Below, piece by piece: positions 1-8,520 of a stretch of 64,000 bases of DNA. Source of the DNA: Streptomyces noursei. Lineage in GTDB: Bacteria > Actinomycetota > Actinomycetes > Streptomycetales > Streptomycetaceae. Each line of letters begins with the position of its first letter. Within the stretch, counting starts at the first letter, position 1. The stretch spans positions 620,001 through 684,000 of the forward strand of contig NZ_CP070326.1 of NCBI RefSeq assembly GCF_016917755.1. Reading direction: 5' to 3'. Position numbers and translations under genes: made by a program. A model generated the notes under the pieces. The model was not told the origin of the DNA. It did not search any database and saw only the letters and a program-made list of their open reading frames with translations.

Positions 1-2018
1 CCGCCGCGGTCCTCGGACGCACCGCCCAGCTCACCGTGCACCCGGTCCTGGGCACCGGCCCCGGACCCCGGTCCGACCCCGCCGACCCCGACGCCGGCCC
101 CGTCCTCCCCGACGACACGGGCACCCCGCTGCGACTGGGGCCGCCGGCCCTGACGGGCGCCGAAGTGCACCGCGCCGAGGCGGAGTTCGACGCCGAGAGC
201 GGCAGCGGCTGGTCCGTCGGGCTCAGCCTGCGCGGCACCGGCGAGCGCGCCTGGGCCCGGCTGACCGGCACGGCGGCCTGCGCCGCGCCGCACGATCCGG
301 CCCGCCGCGCGGCCATCGTCCTGGACCGCAAGATCATCTCGTCGCCACAGGTCGAATCGTCCGTGGCCTGCGGTGTCGGCATCACCGGCGGGACGACGCG
401 GATCACCGGCGGCTTCGACCAGCGCGCGGCGCAGGAGTTGGCGCTGCTGATCAACGGCGGGGCGCTGCCGGTACCGGTGGACATCGTCGAACAACGCGCC
501 GTCGGCCCGACCCTGGGCGCCCTGGCGATCACCTCCAGCGCCCAGGCCGCGGCCCTCGGGGTCGCCCTCACGGCCGTGTTCATCACCGTCGTCTACCGTC
601 TGCTCGGCGCGCTCGCCACGCTGGCCCTCGCCTGCTACGCGCTGATCTCCTACGCGGCGCTGCTCGCCCTGGGCGCGACCCTCACCCTCCCCGGCCTCGC
701 CGGTTTCGTGCTGGCGGTGGGCATGGCCGTGGACGCCAACGTGCTGGTCTTTGAACGCGCCCGTGAGGAGTACGCGGCGGGTCCCCCCACGCGTCCGCGC
801 ACCCTGCGCAGCGCCCTCGCGGCCGGCTTCCGCAACGCCTTCAGCGCCATCGCCGATTCCAACGTCACCACCCTGCTCGCCGCGGTGCTGCTGTTCTTCT
901 TCGCCTCCGGGCCGGTGCGCGGCTTCGGCGTCACCCTGTGCATCGGCGTGGCCGCGTCGATGGTCAGCGCGCTGCTGATCACCCGGGTGCTGGCGGAGTG
1001 CGCGGTGGCGCTGCCGCCGGTCCGGCGCCGCCCGCGCCTGACCGGTCTGGCCGGGCTCGGCCGGGTCCGGTCCTGGCTCGCCCGACGCCGGCCGGACCTG
1101 CTGCGCCACCGGCGCCGCTGGCTGGCGCTGAGCGGCGTCGCCCTGCTCCTCGCCGTCTCCGGCATCGCCGTCCGCGGTCTCGACTACGGCGTGGAGTTCA
1201 CCGGCGGGCGGATGATCGAGTACACCACCACCCGGCCGGTGGACGCCGAGCGGGCCCGCGCCGCGCTCGGCACCGCGGGCCTGGACCGGGCCCAGGTCAC
1301 CACCTCCGGCGACGACGCCCTGACGGTGCGCACCGAGCGGCTCTCCGCGGCGCAACTGCGCACCACGGACCGGGTGGTCGACGAGCTCGGCGGCGGAGCG
1401 GAGAAGGTGCGGGACGAGCTGATCGGCCCGAGCCTGGGCGACGAACTGCGCCGCGGTGCGCTGGTGGCCCTCGGCCTCGCCCTCGCCGCGCAGCTGGTCT
1501 ATCTCGCGGTGCGCTTCCGGTGGACCTTCGCGCTGTCGGCCGTCGTCGCCATGGCGCACGACGTCCTCATCCTCGTCGGGGTGTTCGCCTGGCTGGGCAA
1601 GTCCCTCGACGGCGTCTTCCTGGCGTCCCTGCTGACCGTCATCGGCTACTCCGTCAACGACTCGGTGGTGGTCTTCGACCGCATCCGCGAACTCCGGGCC
1701 GGCGCGCGCGGCGCCCCGGAGTTCGCGGACCTCGCCAACACCGCGGTGCTGCAGATCGTGCCGCGCACCGTCAACACCGGGATGGGAGCGGTGTTCATCC
1801 TGGCCGCGCTCGCCGTGCTGGGCGGCGACTCGCTGACCGACTTCGCGCTCGCCCTGCTGATCGGCATCACCGTCGGCACGTACTCGTCGGTGTTCACCGC
1901 GACCCCGTTGGCGGTCGTCCTGGAACGGCACGACGGGGCGTCGCCGCGGCGGACGGCCCGCCGCACGACGGGGCGCGACGGCGGACGCGACCGGCGGGAC
2001 AGTGGTGCCCGGGTCTGA
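1..2018 (+). CDS. secDF: SecD-SecF fusion protein translocase subunit (5' end outside window)
   Basis: SecDF uses the proton gradient to help pull proteins out of the SecYEG channel on the outer face of the membrane. The frame is open to the window edge, so the SecD amino terminus lies upstream. The SecD part shows the periplasmic P1-like domain with the phrase DRKIISSPQV, then a six-helix block containing GMAVDANVLVFERAREE. A second, SecF-like half follows with DYGVEFTGG, and later VIGYSVNDSVVVFDRIRE, the SecF counterpart of the SecD motif. A basic Arg-rich tail ends the protein. Streptomyces usually keep separate secD and secF near yajC and relA as well, so this fused form is probably a second, accessory copy; that is inference. 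Confidence 0.93.
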   Translation, partial: AAVLGRTAQLTVHPVLGTGPGPRSDPADPDAGPVLPDDTGTPLRLGPPALTGAEVHRAEAEFDAESGSGWSVGLSLRGTGERAWARLTGTAACAAPHDPARRAAIVLDRKIISSPQVESSVACGVGITGGTTRITGGFDQRAAQELALLINGGALPVPVDIVEQRAVGPTLGALAITSSAQAAALGVALTAVFITVVYRLLGALATLALACYALISYAALLALGATLTLPGLAGFVLAVGMAVDANVLVFERAREEYAAGPPTRPRTLRSALAAGFRNAFSAIADSNVTTLLAAVLLFFFASGPVRGFGVTLCIGVAASMVSALLITRVLAECAVALPPVRRRPRLTGLAGLGRVRSWLARRRPDLLRHRRRWLALSGVALLLAVSGIAVRGLDYGVEFTGGRMIEYTTTRPVDAERARAALGTAGLDRAQVTTSGDDALTVRTERLSAAQLRTTDRVVDELGGGAEKVRDELIGPSLGDELRRGALVALGLALAAQLVYLAVRFRWTFALSAVVAMAHDVLILVGVFAWLGKSLDGVFLASLLTVIGYSVNDSVVVFDRIRELRAGARGAPEFADLANTAVLQIVPRTVNTGMGAVFILAALAVLGGDSLTDFALALLIGITVGTYSSVFTATPLAVVLERHDGASPRRTARRTTGRDGGRDRRDSGARV

Positions 2019-2064
2019 CCCCTGAGGCCGGGCCTCGGCCGGGGCGCCTCCCCGCCGGCGCGCG

Positions 2065-2949
2065 CTACCGCTCGGCGGTGAGGAGGCGGCTGTGCTCCAC
2101 GGTGCGCCCCATCACACCGTGGAGCTCCCGCCGGTACGCGGCGGCGACCTGGTGCGCCGGGACGGACCGCACGTCCCAGCCGTCGGCGGTCAGCGCCCCG
2201 CCGGGATCCGCCTTGCCGTCGAAGTGCCACAGATCGGCGAGGTCGACGCCCAGTGCGCGGGTGGCCGCGCGGAACGCCGGCTCCTCGACGAGCGGTCGGA
2301 CGCTCGGCGCGAGGTGCTCGGCGGTCAGCCGGCTGCCGGGCGCGGACAGCCGGCCGATGCGGTCGAAGAACAGCTGCTCCGCGGCGGCGGGCAGGAAGGG
2401 CAGCAGCCCTTCGGCCAGCCATGCGGTCGCCCGGCCGGGGTCGAAGCCGGCGTCCCGGAGGGCGGCCGGCCAGTCGTCCCGCAGATCGACCGGGACCACG
2501 TGCCGGCCGCAGCGGGGCCGGGCGCCGAGGCGGTCGAGGACGCCGTCCTTGAACTCCAGCACCCGTGCCTGGTCGATCTCGAACAGCTCGACGCCCGGCG
2601 GCCACTCCAGCCGGAAGGCCCGCACGTCCAGCCCGGCGGCCGACACCACCACCTGGGTGATGCCACCGGCCGCCGCCGTCATCAGGAAGCGGTCGAAGAA
2701 CCGGGAGCGGACGCCGAGGTAGTCCGCCATCGAGGTCCACATGTCGCGCGCGACGGCGGACAGCCGCGCGGCGTCCGCCCTGCGCCGCGGCACCGGCACC
2801 GGTGCGTCCGCCGCCGTCAGGAAGGCGTCGGCGTAGGGGTCGCTGACCAGGCGGTCGGCACGTTCGGTCTCCAGCGCCCGCCCGGCCGCGACGCCGAGTG
2901 CGGTCAGCCCCACCCCGGTGACGATGTCCCACTGCTCGAACTCCAGCAT
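2065..2949 (-). CDS. SAM-dependent methyltransferase, TIGR00027/leucine carboxyl methyltransferase-like
   Basis: A 294-residue class I methyltransferase, probably acting on a small molecule in the cytoplasm. SAM-site sequence is seen as VVSAAGLDVRAFRL followed by FEIDQ, and the family phrase ATAWLAEGLLPFL lies in the second half. This family is greatly expanded in actinomycetes and substrates are mostly unknown. ATG at 2949 is preferred over GTG at 2955 because GGAGGAG sits five bases before the ATG and would overlap the GTG. It converges with secDF with only about 46 bp between the stop codons. Confidence 0.85.
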   Translation of the reverse strand: MLEFEQWDIVTGVGLTALGVAAGRALETERADRLVSDPYADAFLTAADAPVPVPRRRADAARLSAVARDMWTSMADYLGVRSRFFDRFLMTAAAGGITQVVVSAAGLDVRAFRLEWPPGVELFEIDQARVLEFKDGVLDRLGARPRCGRHVVPVDLRDDWPAALRDAGFDPGRATAWLAEGLLPFLPAAAEQLFFDRIGRLSAPGSRLTAEHLAPSVRPLVEEPAFRAATRALGVDLADLWHFDGKADPGGALTADGWDVRSVPAHQVAAAYRRELHGVMGRTVEHSRLLTAER

Positions 2950-3054
2950 GGGCACTCCTCCACCGTCACGGACAGGCCGGGAAAATCGGACGCGGATACG
3001 ATCTCGTCACTCTGATCCCGATGACGGGGCCGTGCAAGCACCTAGGCCCTGCCG

Positions 3055-3210
3055 TCACCTTCCCGTCGTCGCCCGGAGGGCGGCCAACTCTGCCAGCACC
3101 GCCTCCTGCGTCCGGGGCAGATCGAGGCCGGCCTCGGGGCGGCGGTGCAGGGTGCGGCGCAGTCGTACGAGGTCGTCGGAGAGGGCGCGGGCGTCGTCAC
3201 GGAGGTTCAT
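3055..3210 (-). pseudogene. Truncated M20-family amidohydrolase (N-terminal fragment only)
   Basis: A 51-codon ORF with a good AGGAG site seven bases upstream of its ATG reads like the first helix of M20 amidohydrolases (hippurate or N-acyl amino acid hydrolases): LVRLRRTLHRRPEAGLDLPR then TQEAVLAELAAL. A full family member has about 400 residues and carries the metal ligands after this point; none is present. The frame stops 51 codons in and the following bases do not continue the family in any frame I checked. I read it as the 5' stump of a deleted gene, not a functional small protein. Confidence 0.65.
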
Positions 3211-3398
3211 ACGTGCTCCTCAGGGGAAGAGCGCGGAAGCGCCCAGCAGCGGTGGCAACCACCACCGCGGGTCGCGCTGCGGTCCGCCCGGGTTTGCGTT
3301 CATGGATCAGAGCCAAATGCGCCGAGGCCGGTCCGCGCATCGGTGCAACTACTCAATCGCGCAGGCGGGCGGGCTCATACGGATCGCGGCGGCGAGGC

Positions 3399-4328
3399 TC
3401 AGCGGCCGCGGGAGAGATGAGCGAAGACGCGGTCGGCACCGTCCAGATGGCGTTCCCTGACGACGTAACGGGTGATGCCCCACCGGCGTTCGTGGGTGGC
3501 TATGGCGGTGGCGATTTCCTGCACCGTGCCGACCCAGGCATAGGGCGACTGCAGCACGTTGGCCGCGGTGGTGTCGTAGAGCTGGGCGAGCCGGTGTGCG
3601 GCGCTCTCGGCGTCGTCGGTGACCTCGACGATCTGGACGAGTGCTTCACGGACGGGGGCCGTCGCCCGGCCGCTGGCTCCTTGTTCGATGATGGCCACTT
3701 GTTTGTCGATGTCTTCGCCGTTCCACCGCGCTTCATGGCTGTGGCCGTCGGACAGGGTGCGGCCCAGTCCGCTCAGGGCCACCACCTCCGCATGCTTTCC
3801 GGCCCATCGAAGAAGGGTGGAGTTGCCGCCGCCGAAGGTGAAGGGCACCGGTTGCTGGATCGGCAGGGGGGCGGTGAGCCGGGCTCGGTGCGCGCGGATT
3901 TCGGGGCCGTCGAGAGTGACCGTCTCGCCCGCGAGGAGTGCACGGCAGGTTTCGGCCACGGCCACGAAGCGGCGTACGCGTCCGGCGACGCCGGGCCGCT
4001 CCTTTCCGAGCATGGCCCATTCGGCGGGGGTGTGGCCGGCTCCCATTCCCAGCCGTGCGCGTCCGCCGGAGAGAACGTCCAAGGTCGCGACGTCGGAGGC
4101 GAGCAACAGCGGTTCGCGGATTCCTGCCTGGGAGACATAGGAGCCAAGGCCGAGGCGCTCGGTGACGGCCGCAGCGGCGGCCAGGGCGACGTACGGGGAC
4201 GCGACCGCGCCAGGATGGTCTGCCGCAAGCAGTGCGTCGTATCCGGCCGCTTCCACGCGGGCAGCCAATGCTGCCCAGGAAGGGCCGTCTTGGGGCACCG
4301 CCTGCACTGATACAACTGGTGTCGACAT
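3399..4328 (-). CDS. LLM-class (luciferase-like) F420-dependent oxidoreductase
   Basis: A 309-residue protein with the TIM-barrel pattern of bacterial luciferase-like, usually F420-dependent, oxidoreductases: RVEAAGYDALLAADHP near the start, then TERLGLGSYV, DVLSGGRARLGMGAGH and the glycine-rich FTFGGGNSTLLRWAGKHAE. These are hallmarks of the TIGR03621-type subgroup. Substrate is unknown. It is transcribed away from the P450 gene region on the same strand, about 200 bp downstream of it, so co-transcription is possible but not shown. Confidence 0.82.
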   Translation of the reverse strand: MSTPVVSVQAVPQDGPSWAALAARVEAAGYDALLAADHPGAVASPYVALAAAAAVTERLGLGSYVSQAGIREPLLLASDVATLDVLSGGRARLGMGAGHTPAEWAMLGKERPGVAGRVRRFVAVAETCRALLAGETVTLDGPEIRAHRARLTAPLPIQQPVPFTFGGGNSTLLRWAGKHAEVVALSGLGRTLSDGHSHEARWNGEDIDKQVAIIEQGASGRATAPVREALVQIVEVTDDAESAAHRLAQLYDTTAANVLQSPYAWVGTVQEIATAIATHERRWGITRYVVRERHLDGADRVFAHLSRGR

Positions 4329-4530
4329 GGTCGAACACTAGGGTCATTGCCGGGCAGGTGAAGGCCGTTCCGCGGGGGGCGAACATCCCCGGTGGGCACC
4401 GACGCATCGGCGGATGGGCCGACTGCCTGCCGCCCACGGCCGGGTGGCCGGGGTGGGCCCGGTGGACCCGTGGGCGGCCGGGCGGTCGGTGCGATGCCTG
4501 TGCATCCCCGGCTGCCGGCTGTGGGACCTG

Positions 4531-5754
4531 TCAGGGCGCGCCGGCCCGGAGGCGTAGCCGCAACTGCTGTGGCCCGCGGGTGAAGACGCCGGCGTCGCCG
4601 GGTGCAGTGCCGTCCGCGAACCGCAGGTCGGGGAAGGCGTCGAGGAGTTGGTTGATCCCGGTCTCGACCTCGGCCCTGGCGAGCAGGGCGCCCACACAGA
4701 AGTGCCGGCCGAGGCCGAAGGCGATGTGCTGTGCGGCGGCGCTGAAGGCACTGTCCGGGTTGAGGTCGGTGCGGAAGACGTCGAAGGCGTCGGGCTCGGA
4801 GTACTGGCGGGGGTCGCGGTTGGCGGCGCCGATCAGGCAGACGACGGTGGCGCCCGCGGGTACGGTCCCGCCGCTGAGCGTGACGTCCTCGGCGGGCTGA
4901 CGCATGATCATCTGGACCGGTGGGGTGTGGCGCAGCGTCTCGGCGAAGGCGACGGGTATCAGCGATCGGTCGGCGCGTACCGCGGCCCATTGATCGGGGT
5001 GCGCCAGCAGGTTGCGGACGAGCAGGGCGATGGCCTTGTCCGAGGTTTCGCCGCCCGCGGACAGCAGCAGGCTGACGAACGAGGTGATGTCCTGGTCGGT
5101 CATCCGGACGCCCTCGACCTCGGCGGTGCACAGCCTGGAGAGCAGGTCGTCGCCGGGCGCGGCACGCCGTTCCCGGATGACCGGGTGCAGATACGCGGCG
5201 AGTTCGTCGCCCGCGTGCCGGCCGGCCGCCGCGATCCCGGGATCCTGGGCGAGGTTGGAGATGAAGGCGACGACCGCGGTGTACCAGCCGTGGAAACGGT
5301 CGTGGTCGGCACGGTCCAGTCCGAGCATGTCGACGATCACGTTGATCGGGAGGCGGGTGGCGAACTGCGCCACCAGATCCACCTCTTCCGCCCCGCGGAA
5401 GGCGTCGATCAGTTCCCGGGCGTTCCGCTCGATGAGGGGCAGGAACGTCTCGCGCAGTTCCCGGCCGCGGAAGGCCGGCGCCACCAGGGCGCGGCGAACG
5501 GCGTGTTCACGGCCGCTCATCTGCGGCAGTGTGCGTCCGCCGTGGACCGGTTCGAGCTGCCAGGAGTAGTTGTCACTGGTGAACACCGGCTCGCGAAAGG
5601 CCCGTTCCACGTCCTCGTAGCGGGAGAGCAGATAGCTGTCGGTGCCCTTGTGGTGCAGCAGCGGATAGTGCTCGCGCAGCACGCGGTACGCCGGGTAGGG
5701 GTCGATCGCGAACTCTGGTGACAGGATGTCAGGAGGCTGCGGGATGCTAGTCAC
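4531..5754 (-). CDS. Cytochrome P450
   Basis: A 407-residue actinobacterial class I (CYP105/107-like) P450, a heme monooxygenase needing ferredoxin and reductase supplied elsewhere. The I-helix is LLSAGGETSDKAIALL; the ExxR motif is in AETLRHTPP; the heme-binding loop is FGLGRHFCVGALLARAE, with Cys as axial ligand. The start is set at GTG 5754, giving the N-terminus VTSIPQPPDILSPEF that is normal for the family; the in-frame ORF runs upstream but that stretch is Arg/Pro-rich and unlike a P450 leader. No ferredoxin gene is adjacent. Substrate cannot be told. Confidence 0.93.
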   Translation of the reverse strand: MTSIPQPPDILSPEFAIDPYPAYRVLREHYPLLHHKGTDSYLLSRYEDVERAFREPVFTSDNYSWQLEPVHGGRTLPQMSGREHAVRRALVAPAFRGRELRETFLPLIERNARELIDAFRGAEEVDLVAQFATRLPINVIVDMLGLDRADHDRFHGWYTAVVAFISNLAQDPGIAAAGRHAGDELAAYLHPVIRERRAAPGDDLLSRLCTAEVEGVRMTDQDITSFVSLLLSAGGETSDKAIALLVRNLLAHPDQWAAVRADRSLIPVAFAETLRHTPPVQMIMRQPAEDVTLSGGTVPAGATVVCLIGAANRDPRQYSEPDAFDVFRTDLNPDSAFSAAAQHIAFGLGRHFCVGALLARAEVETGINQLLDAFPDLRFADGTAPGDAGVFTRGPQQLRLRLRAGAP

Positions 5755-5873
5755 GATGCGTGACGCTAAGGGCGGAGCGCGGGCGCGTCCAGAGAGCCTC
5801 CAGGGTGCGCGGGTGCGCAGGGGGCGCATGACTGCCGACGCCCGACCCGCTGTCGTCCGAGCCAGTCAGGTCC

Positions 5874-6149
5874 GTGGCTGGACACCCGTCGGTCGTGTGG
5901 CTGCGGTCGGGCACGGAGCGAGCGGTGTTCGTCGGGGACCTGGTGCACAGCCCCCTGCAGATCGCGGAGCCGGACGACTCCCCCGGCTTCGACGAGGACG
6001 AACCCCGCGCGCGGAACACCCGACGCCGAGTGCTCGGGGAGGCCGCGGACCGGGGTGCCCTGTTGTTCCCCGCGCATCTCCCCGGGCCGGGCGCAGCCGA
6101 AGTGCGCCGAGTCGGCGACCGCTTCGCCGTGCAGGAGTGGGCGACCTGG
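5874..6149 (+). pseudogene. C-terminal fragment of a metallo-beta-lactamase-fold hydrolase
   Basis: The plus frame from 5874 reads GHPSVVWLRSGTERAVFVGD, then LVHSPLQI, EPDDSPGFDEDEPRARNTRR and RGALLFPAHLPGPGAAEV. This matches the last third of lactonase-like MBL proteins (the GHTPG...VFVGDxxHSPxQ region with the metal Asp and the final FPAHxPG His). The N-terminal two thirds, including the HxHxDH motif, are absent upstream; the frame then runs on as GC-rich open frame without family similarity. It is therefore a remnant, cut at about 5870 next to the P450 start. Confidence 0.6.
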
Positions 6150-6252
6150 CGACGACGCCGCTGCCCCGCATCGCTCGGTACAGCCCCGCATCCTCGTGGC
6201 GCTCGTCCTGCCTCCGGCCTCGTACCGGACCCCCAGATGCGACGCCTATCAG

Positions 6253-6735
6253 TCAGCCGTCCCAGGCATACACCCGTATCGGATCGAGATGGAGTTCGTG
6301 CGGCCCCATGCAGTCCGCGACGAGGGTGGCGACGAGGGTCCCGCAGCTGCAGGCCATGTTGCGGCCGCCGGTGCCCCGGGGGCCGCAACAGCCCCGATGG
6401 GGCCGGTCGCAGTCGGCCAGGGTCAGGGTCGGGACGTCTTCCGGGTGGACGATCGCAGAGTGCCTGGGACCGGCGGAGACCACATCGCCCCAGGCAGACG
6501 GGGTCATCAGAGATCGATCGTCAGCCGAACGTCCGGACTCGTTCCCGGCAGGTTCGAAAGGCGCGCCCCAGGGCTCCGGGTCGATCGCGTACTGACCCCG
6601 CGGCACCGTGGACGGCGCCAGCAAGGTCTTCTTGTCACGGTCCTTCTCGTCAGTCGAGACGTCCGGAACCGCAGGCAGCCGCTGGAGTTCCGTGGTGAGA
6701 GGCGTGGCGCACTTCGCGCAGTAAAAGACCGTCAT
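6253..6735 (-). CDS. Hypothetical protein with N-terminal zinc-ribbon-like Cys pair
   Basis: A 160-residue acidic protein starting MTVFYCAKCATPLTTELQRL, so a CxxC pair lies at residues 6-9. A second Cys-rich stretch near the C-terminus contains CDRPHRGCCGP and MACSCG, which may complete one or two metal sites. The middle is Asp/Pro/Gly-rich and includes PRGQYAIDPEPWG. The phrase IVHPEDVPTLTLADCDRPHR resembles soluble cytoplasmic Streptomyces proteins of unknown function. No enzyme family is recognised. The ATG at 6735 has the CxxC immediately downstream, which fixes the reading frame. Confidence 0.7.
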   Translation of the reverse strand: MTVFYCAKCATPLTTELQRLPAVPDVSTDEKDRDKKTLLAPSTVPRGQYAIDPEPWGAPFEPAGNESGRSADDRSLMTPSAWGDVVSAGPRHSAIVHPEDVPTLTLADCDRPHRGCCGPRGTGGRNMACSCGTLVATLVADCMGPHELHLDPIRVYAWDG

Positions 6736-6801
6736 GCCTACGTTTCTACCTGTTGCCGCCCCTGCCTCGGCAGCCGGTTTTCCGTGGCCGCCCCAGGCCG
6801 C

Positions 6802-7794
6802 CTACCGCCCGGCAGCCGGCCCCCGCAAGAACTCCAGGACGGTGTCGGTCTGCCCGAGGAGTGCGTGTCCGGCCTCCGGCAGGAGGCGCACCGTCGCGTG
6901 TGGTGCGCACCTGCGCACCCGCCGGGCGGTCTCCGCGGAGTCGAACAGGGCGTCCCGCTCCCCGGCGATGACCAACATCGGCATGGCGAGGCGGCGCAGC
7001 GCCTCGTCCGGGACGACCGGCAGCCGCTCGGTCCGCGGCTTGAAGTGCGTGAAGGTGAGGATCACGGTGTCGAGGACGGGCTGGAGTTTCGGGTCTTCCA
7101 GGCCGGTCGTCGTGCGCACCGAACGCTCGACGCCCTTGCGTCCGAGGGCGCGCAACAGCAGTGTCTTGAGCAGCCAGCCCGCCTTCTGACGCCCCAGGCC
7201 CCCCGGGCACAACAGCGCCAGCCGCGTCACCCGCTCCGGTCGGCGGCGGGCGTAGTCCAGTGCCCACCACCCGCCGAGGGAAGCCGCCACGATGGCTGCC
7301 CGGGCGATGCCGAGCCCGTCCAACACGTCGTCCAACCACTGTGCGGGGGCGTCCGAGGCCAGCGGCGGCCGGGCGGGCGCGCTGAAGCCCGGCTCCCCGA
7401 TGACGTCCACGGCGTAGGTGCGGAAGTGCCTGGACCAGGCGGCGACATCGTCCCACCACGTCGACGTGTTCGCGCCCGAACCGTGCAGCAGCACCACAGG
7501 CGGTGCGTCCGGCGGCCCGGAGACCACGACGAACGTCTCCCCCTGGCGGGTCGGCACCCGCAGGTGCTCGGCCGGGACGGGCCAGGCATCCAGCGCCGCC
7601 CGATAGCGACGCAGGATCTCCAGCTCCCCGGCCTCGGACTTGTAGAGCACGCTCGTGTCCGCGCTCGGGTCCACGCTCGCGCCCGCCCCCTTCCCCATTC
7701 CCATGCCGGCTCCCGTGCCTGTTCCCATGCCGGCCCCCATGCCTGTTCCCATGTCTGCCCCCATGCCCTCGCCTGCGGTCTCGCTCGTGCTCAC
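6802..7794 (-). CDS. Alpha/beta hydrolase with a Gly-Met repeat N-terminus
   Basis: A 330-residue alpha/beta-fold hydrolase. The fold core begins near residue 75 with VVLLHGSGANTSTWW (oxyanion HG). The nucleophile elbow is AASLGGWWAL (Ser), the acid is in IAGERDALFDS, and the catalytic His is in EAGHALLG. The first 40 residues are unusual: alternating Gly and Met with Thr/Ala, encoded by an imperfect tandem repeat, and not part of the fold. A methionine inside this tract could also serve as start. The gene overlaps the upstream HTH gene by 4 bp and is probably translated with it. Confidence 0.85.
   Translation of the reverse strand: MSTSETAGEGMGADMGTGMGAGMGTGTGAGMGMGKGAGASVDPSADTSVLYKSEAGELEILRRYRAALDAWPVPAEHLRVPTRQGETFVVVSGPPDAPPVVLLHGSGANTSTWWDDVAAWSRHFRTYAVDVIGEPGFSAPARPPLASDAPAQWLDDVLDGLGIARAAIVAASLGGWWALDYARRRPERVTRLALLCPGGLGRQKAGWLLKTLLLRALGRKGVERSVRTTTGLEDPKLQPVLDTVILTFTHFKPRTERLPVVPDEALRRLAMPMLVIAGERDALFDSAETARRVRRCAPHATVRLLPEAGHALLGQTDTVLEFLRGPAAGR
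7668..7775 (-). repeat. Imperfect tandem repeat encoding Gly-Met-(Gly/Ala/Thr)
   Basis: Repeated units of the kind CCCATGCCGGC / CCCATGCCTGTT (plus-strand view) lie in the 5' end of the hydrolase gene and encode GMGTGMGAGMGTGTGAGMGM. Such low-complexity tracts often vary in copy number between strains. Confidence 0.7.
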
Positions 7795-8222
7795 GATGCG
7801 AGCACCCCCTCCATGTAGTCCAACAGCCGTGCCGTGTCGGCCACTCCGCCCAGGACGATGACCTTCAACCGGGCCCGGTCCCGGTCATGCACCGTCTCGA
7901 TCCGCAGCGGACGCTCCCCCGGGCCGCGACCCGCGGCCGCGGTCATGAGCAGCGAGGTCAGGCGGTCGACCGTCCTGGAGTCGATGTCCTCGATCTCCAC
8001 GATGCTCGACACCTCGGTATGCCGCTGCCGCACGGCCGTTCCGTGATCGGGTGCGGGCACCGGGCGGCCGGTGAAGGTCTCCAGGTCCTCGTGCGCGATG
8101 CGGTACTGCTTGCCGATCCGGACGGCGGGGAGCCGCCCGTCGCGCACGTAGTTGCGGACGGTGCGCACATGCAGCCCGAGGTGCTCGGCCACCTGCTCGA
8201 CGGAGTAGAAGCGATCACTCAT
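7791..8222 (-). CDS. Helix-turn-helix (excisionase/MerR-like HTH_17) transcriptional regulator
   Basis: A 143-residue protein beginning MSDRFYSVEQVAEHLGLHVR, followed by TVRNYVRDGRLPAVRIGKQYRI. This is the winged-helix 'excisionase family' DNA-binding domain, with the wing residues G-R-L-P and the IGxxYR strand. The remaining residues (about 60-143) form an uncharacterised C-terminal domain rich in beta and helix signals (VIVLGGVADTARLLDYMEG). Stop and start overlap with the downstream hydrolase, suggesting a two-gene operon. A perfect inverted repeat lies directly upstream of its start and is a good candidate for autoregulation. Confidence 0.85.
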   Translation of the reverse strand: MSDRFYSVEQVAEHLGLHVRTVRNYVRDGRLPAVRIGKQYRIAHEDLETFTGRPVPAPDHGTAVRQRHTEVSSIVEIEDIDSRTVDRLTSLLMTAAAGRGPGERPLRIETVHDRDRARLKVIVLGGVADTARLLDYMEGVLAS

Positions 8223-8230
8223 AAAAATAC

Positions 8231-8290
8231 CCTAACCTTCCCCACTCTGCAGATCCATAGGGAACTTTGCGGAACACGAGGAAGGTTAGG
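8231..8290. promoter_or_regulatory. Perfect 11-bp inverted repeat upstream of the HTH gene
   Basis: CCTAACCTTCC at 8231-8241 and its exact complement GGAAGGTTAGG at 8280-8290 flank 38 bases, beginning nine bases before the HTH regulator start. An A-rich run (ATAAAAATA) separates the left arm from the start codon. It may be a looping operator pair or an RNA stem; the position suggests control of the regulator-hydrolase operon. The rest of 8223-8520 shows no gene I can support. Confidence 0.55.
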
Positions 8291-8520
8291 GAGTCGAGAA
8301 GGCGAGGGGGTCGAGGACGCCGGCGAGTGCGGTTCGCGCCTCGTTGACGCCTTCGAGGGCGGCCAGCCTGTAGGCGGGAGCCACATCGACCTGTGCCCGC
8401 CTTGATCGACCGAGGCCGCCGGGGCAATGACGCAGTTCCGATGGCGGTCATTGGTGCCGTCCATGACGGGGCGCGCATCACGGGGACGGCGTCGGTGGTC
8501 CGTGCGGTCCGCTGCTCCCG

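Noticed and set aside
938..2722. Long plus-strand open frame of 594 codons over secDF and the methyltransferase
   Set aside because: Arg/Pro/Gly-rich shadow of two well-supported genes in other frames; no family motif.
5726..6595. Plus-strand 289-codon open frame over the P450 start region
   Set aside because: Arg/Pro-rich; the protein-like MBL fragment lies in another frame (5874).
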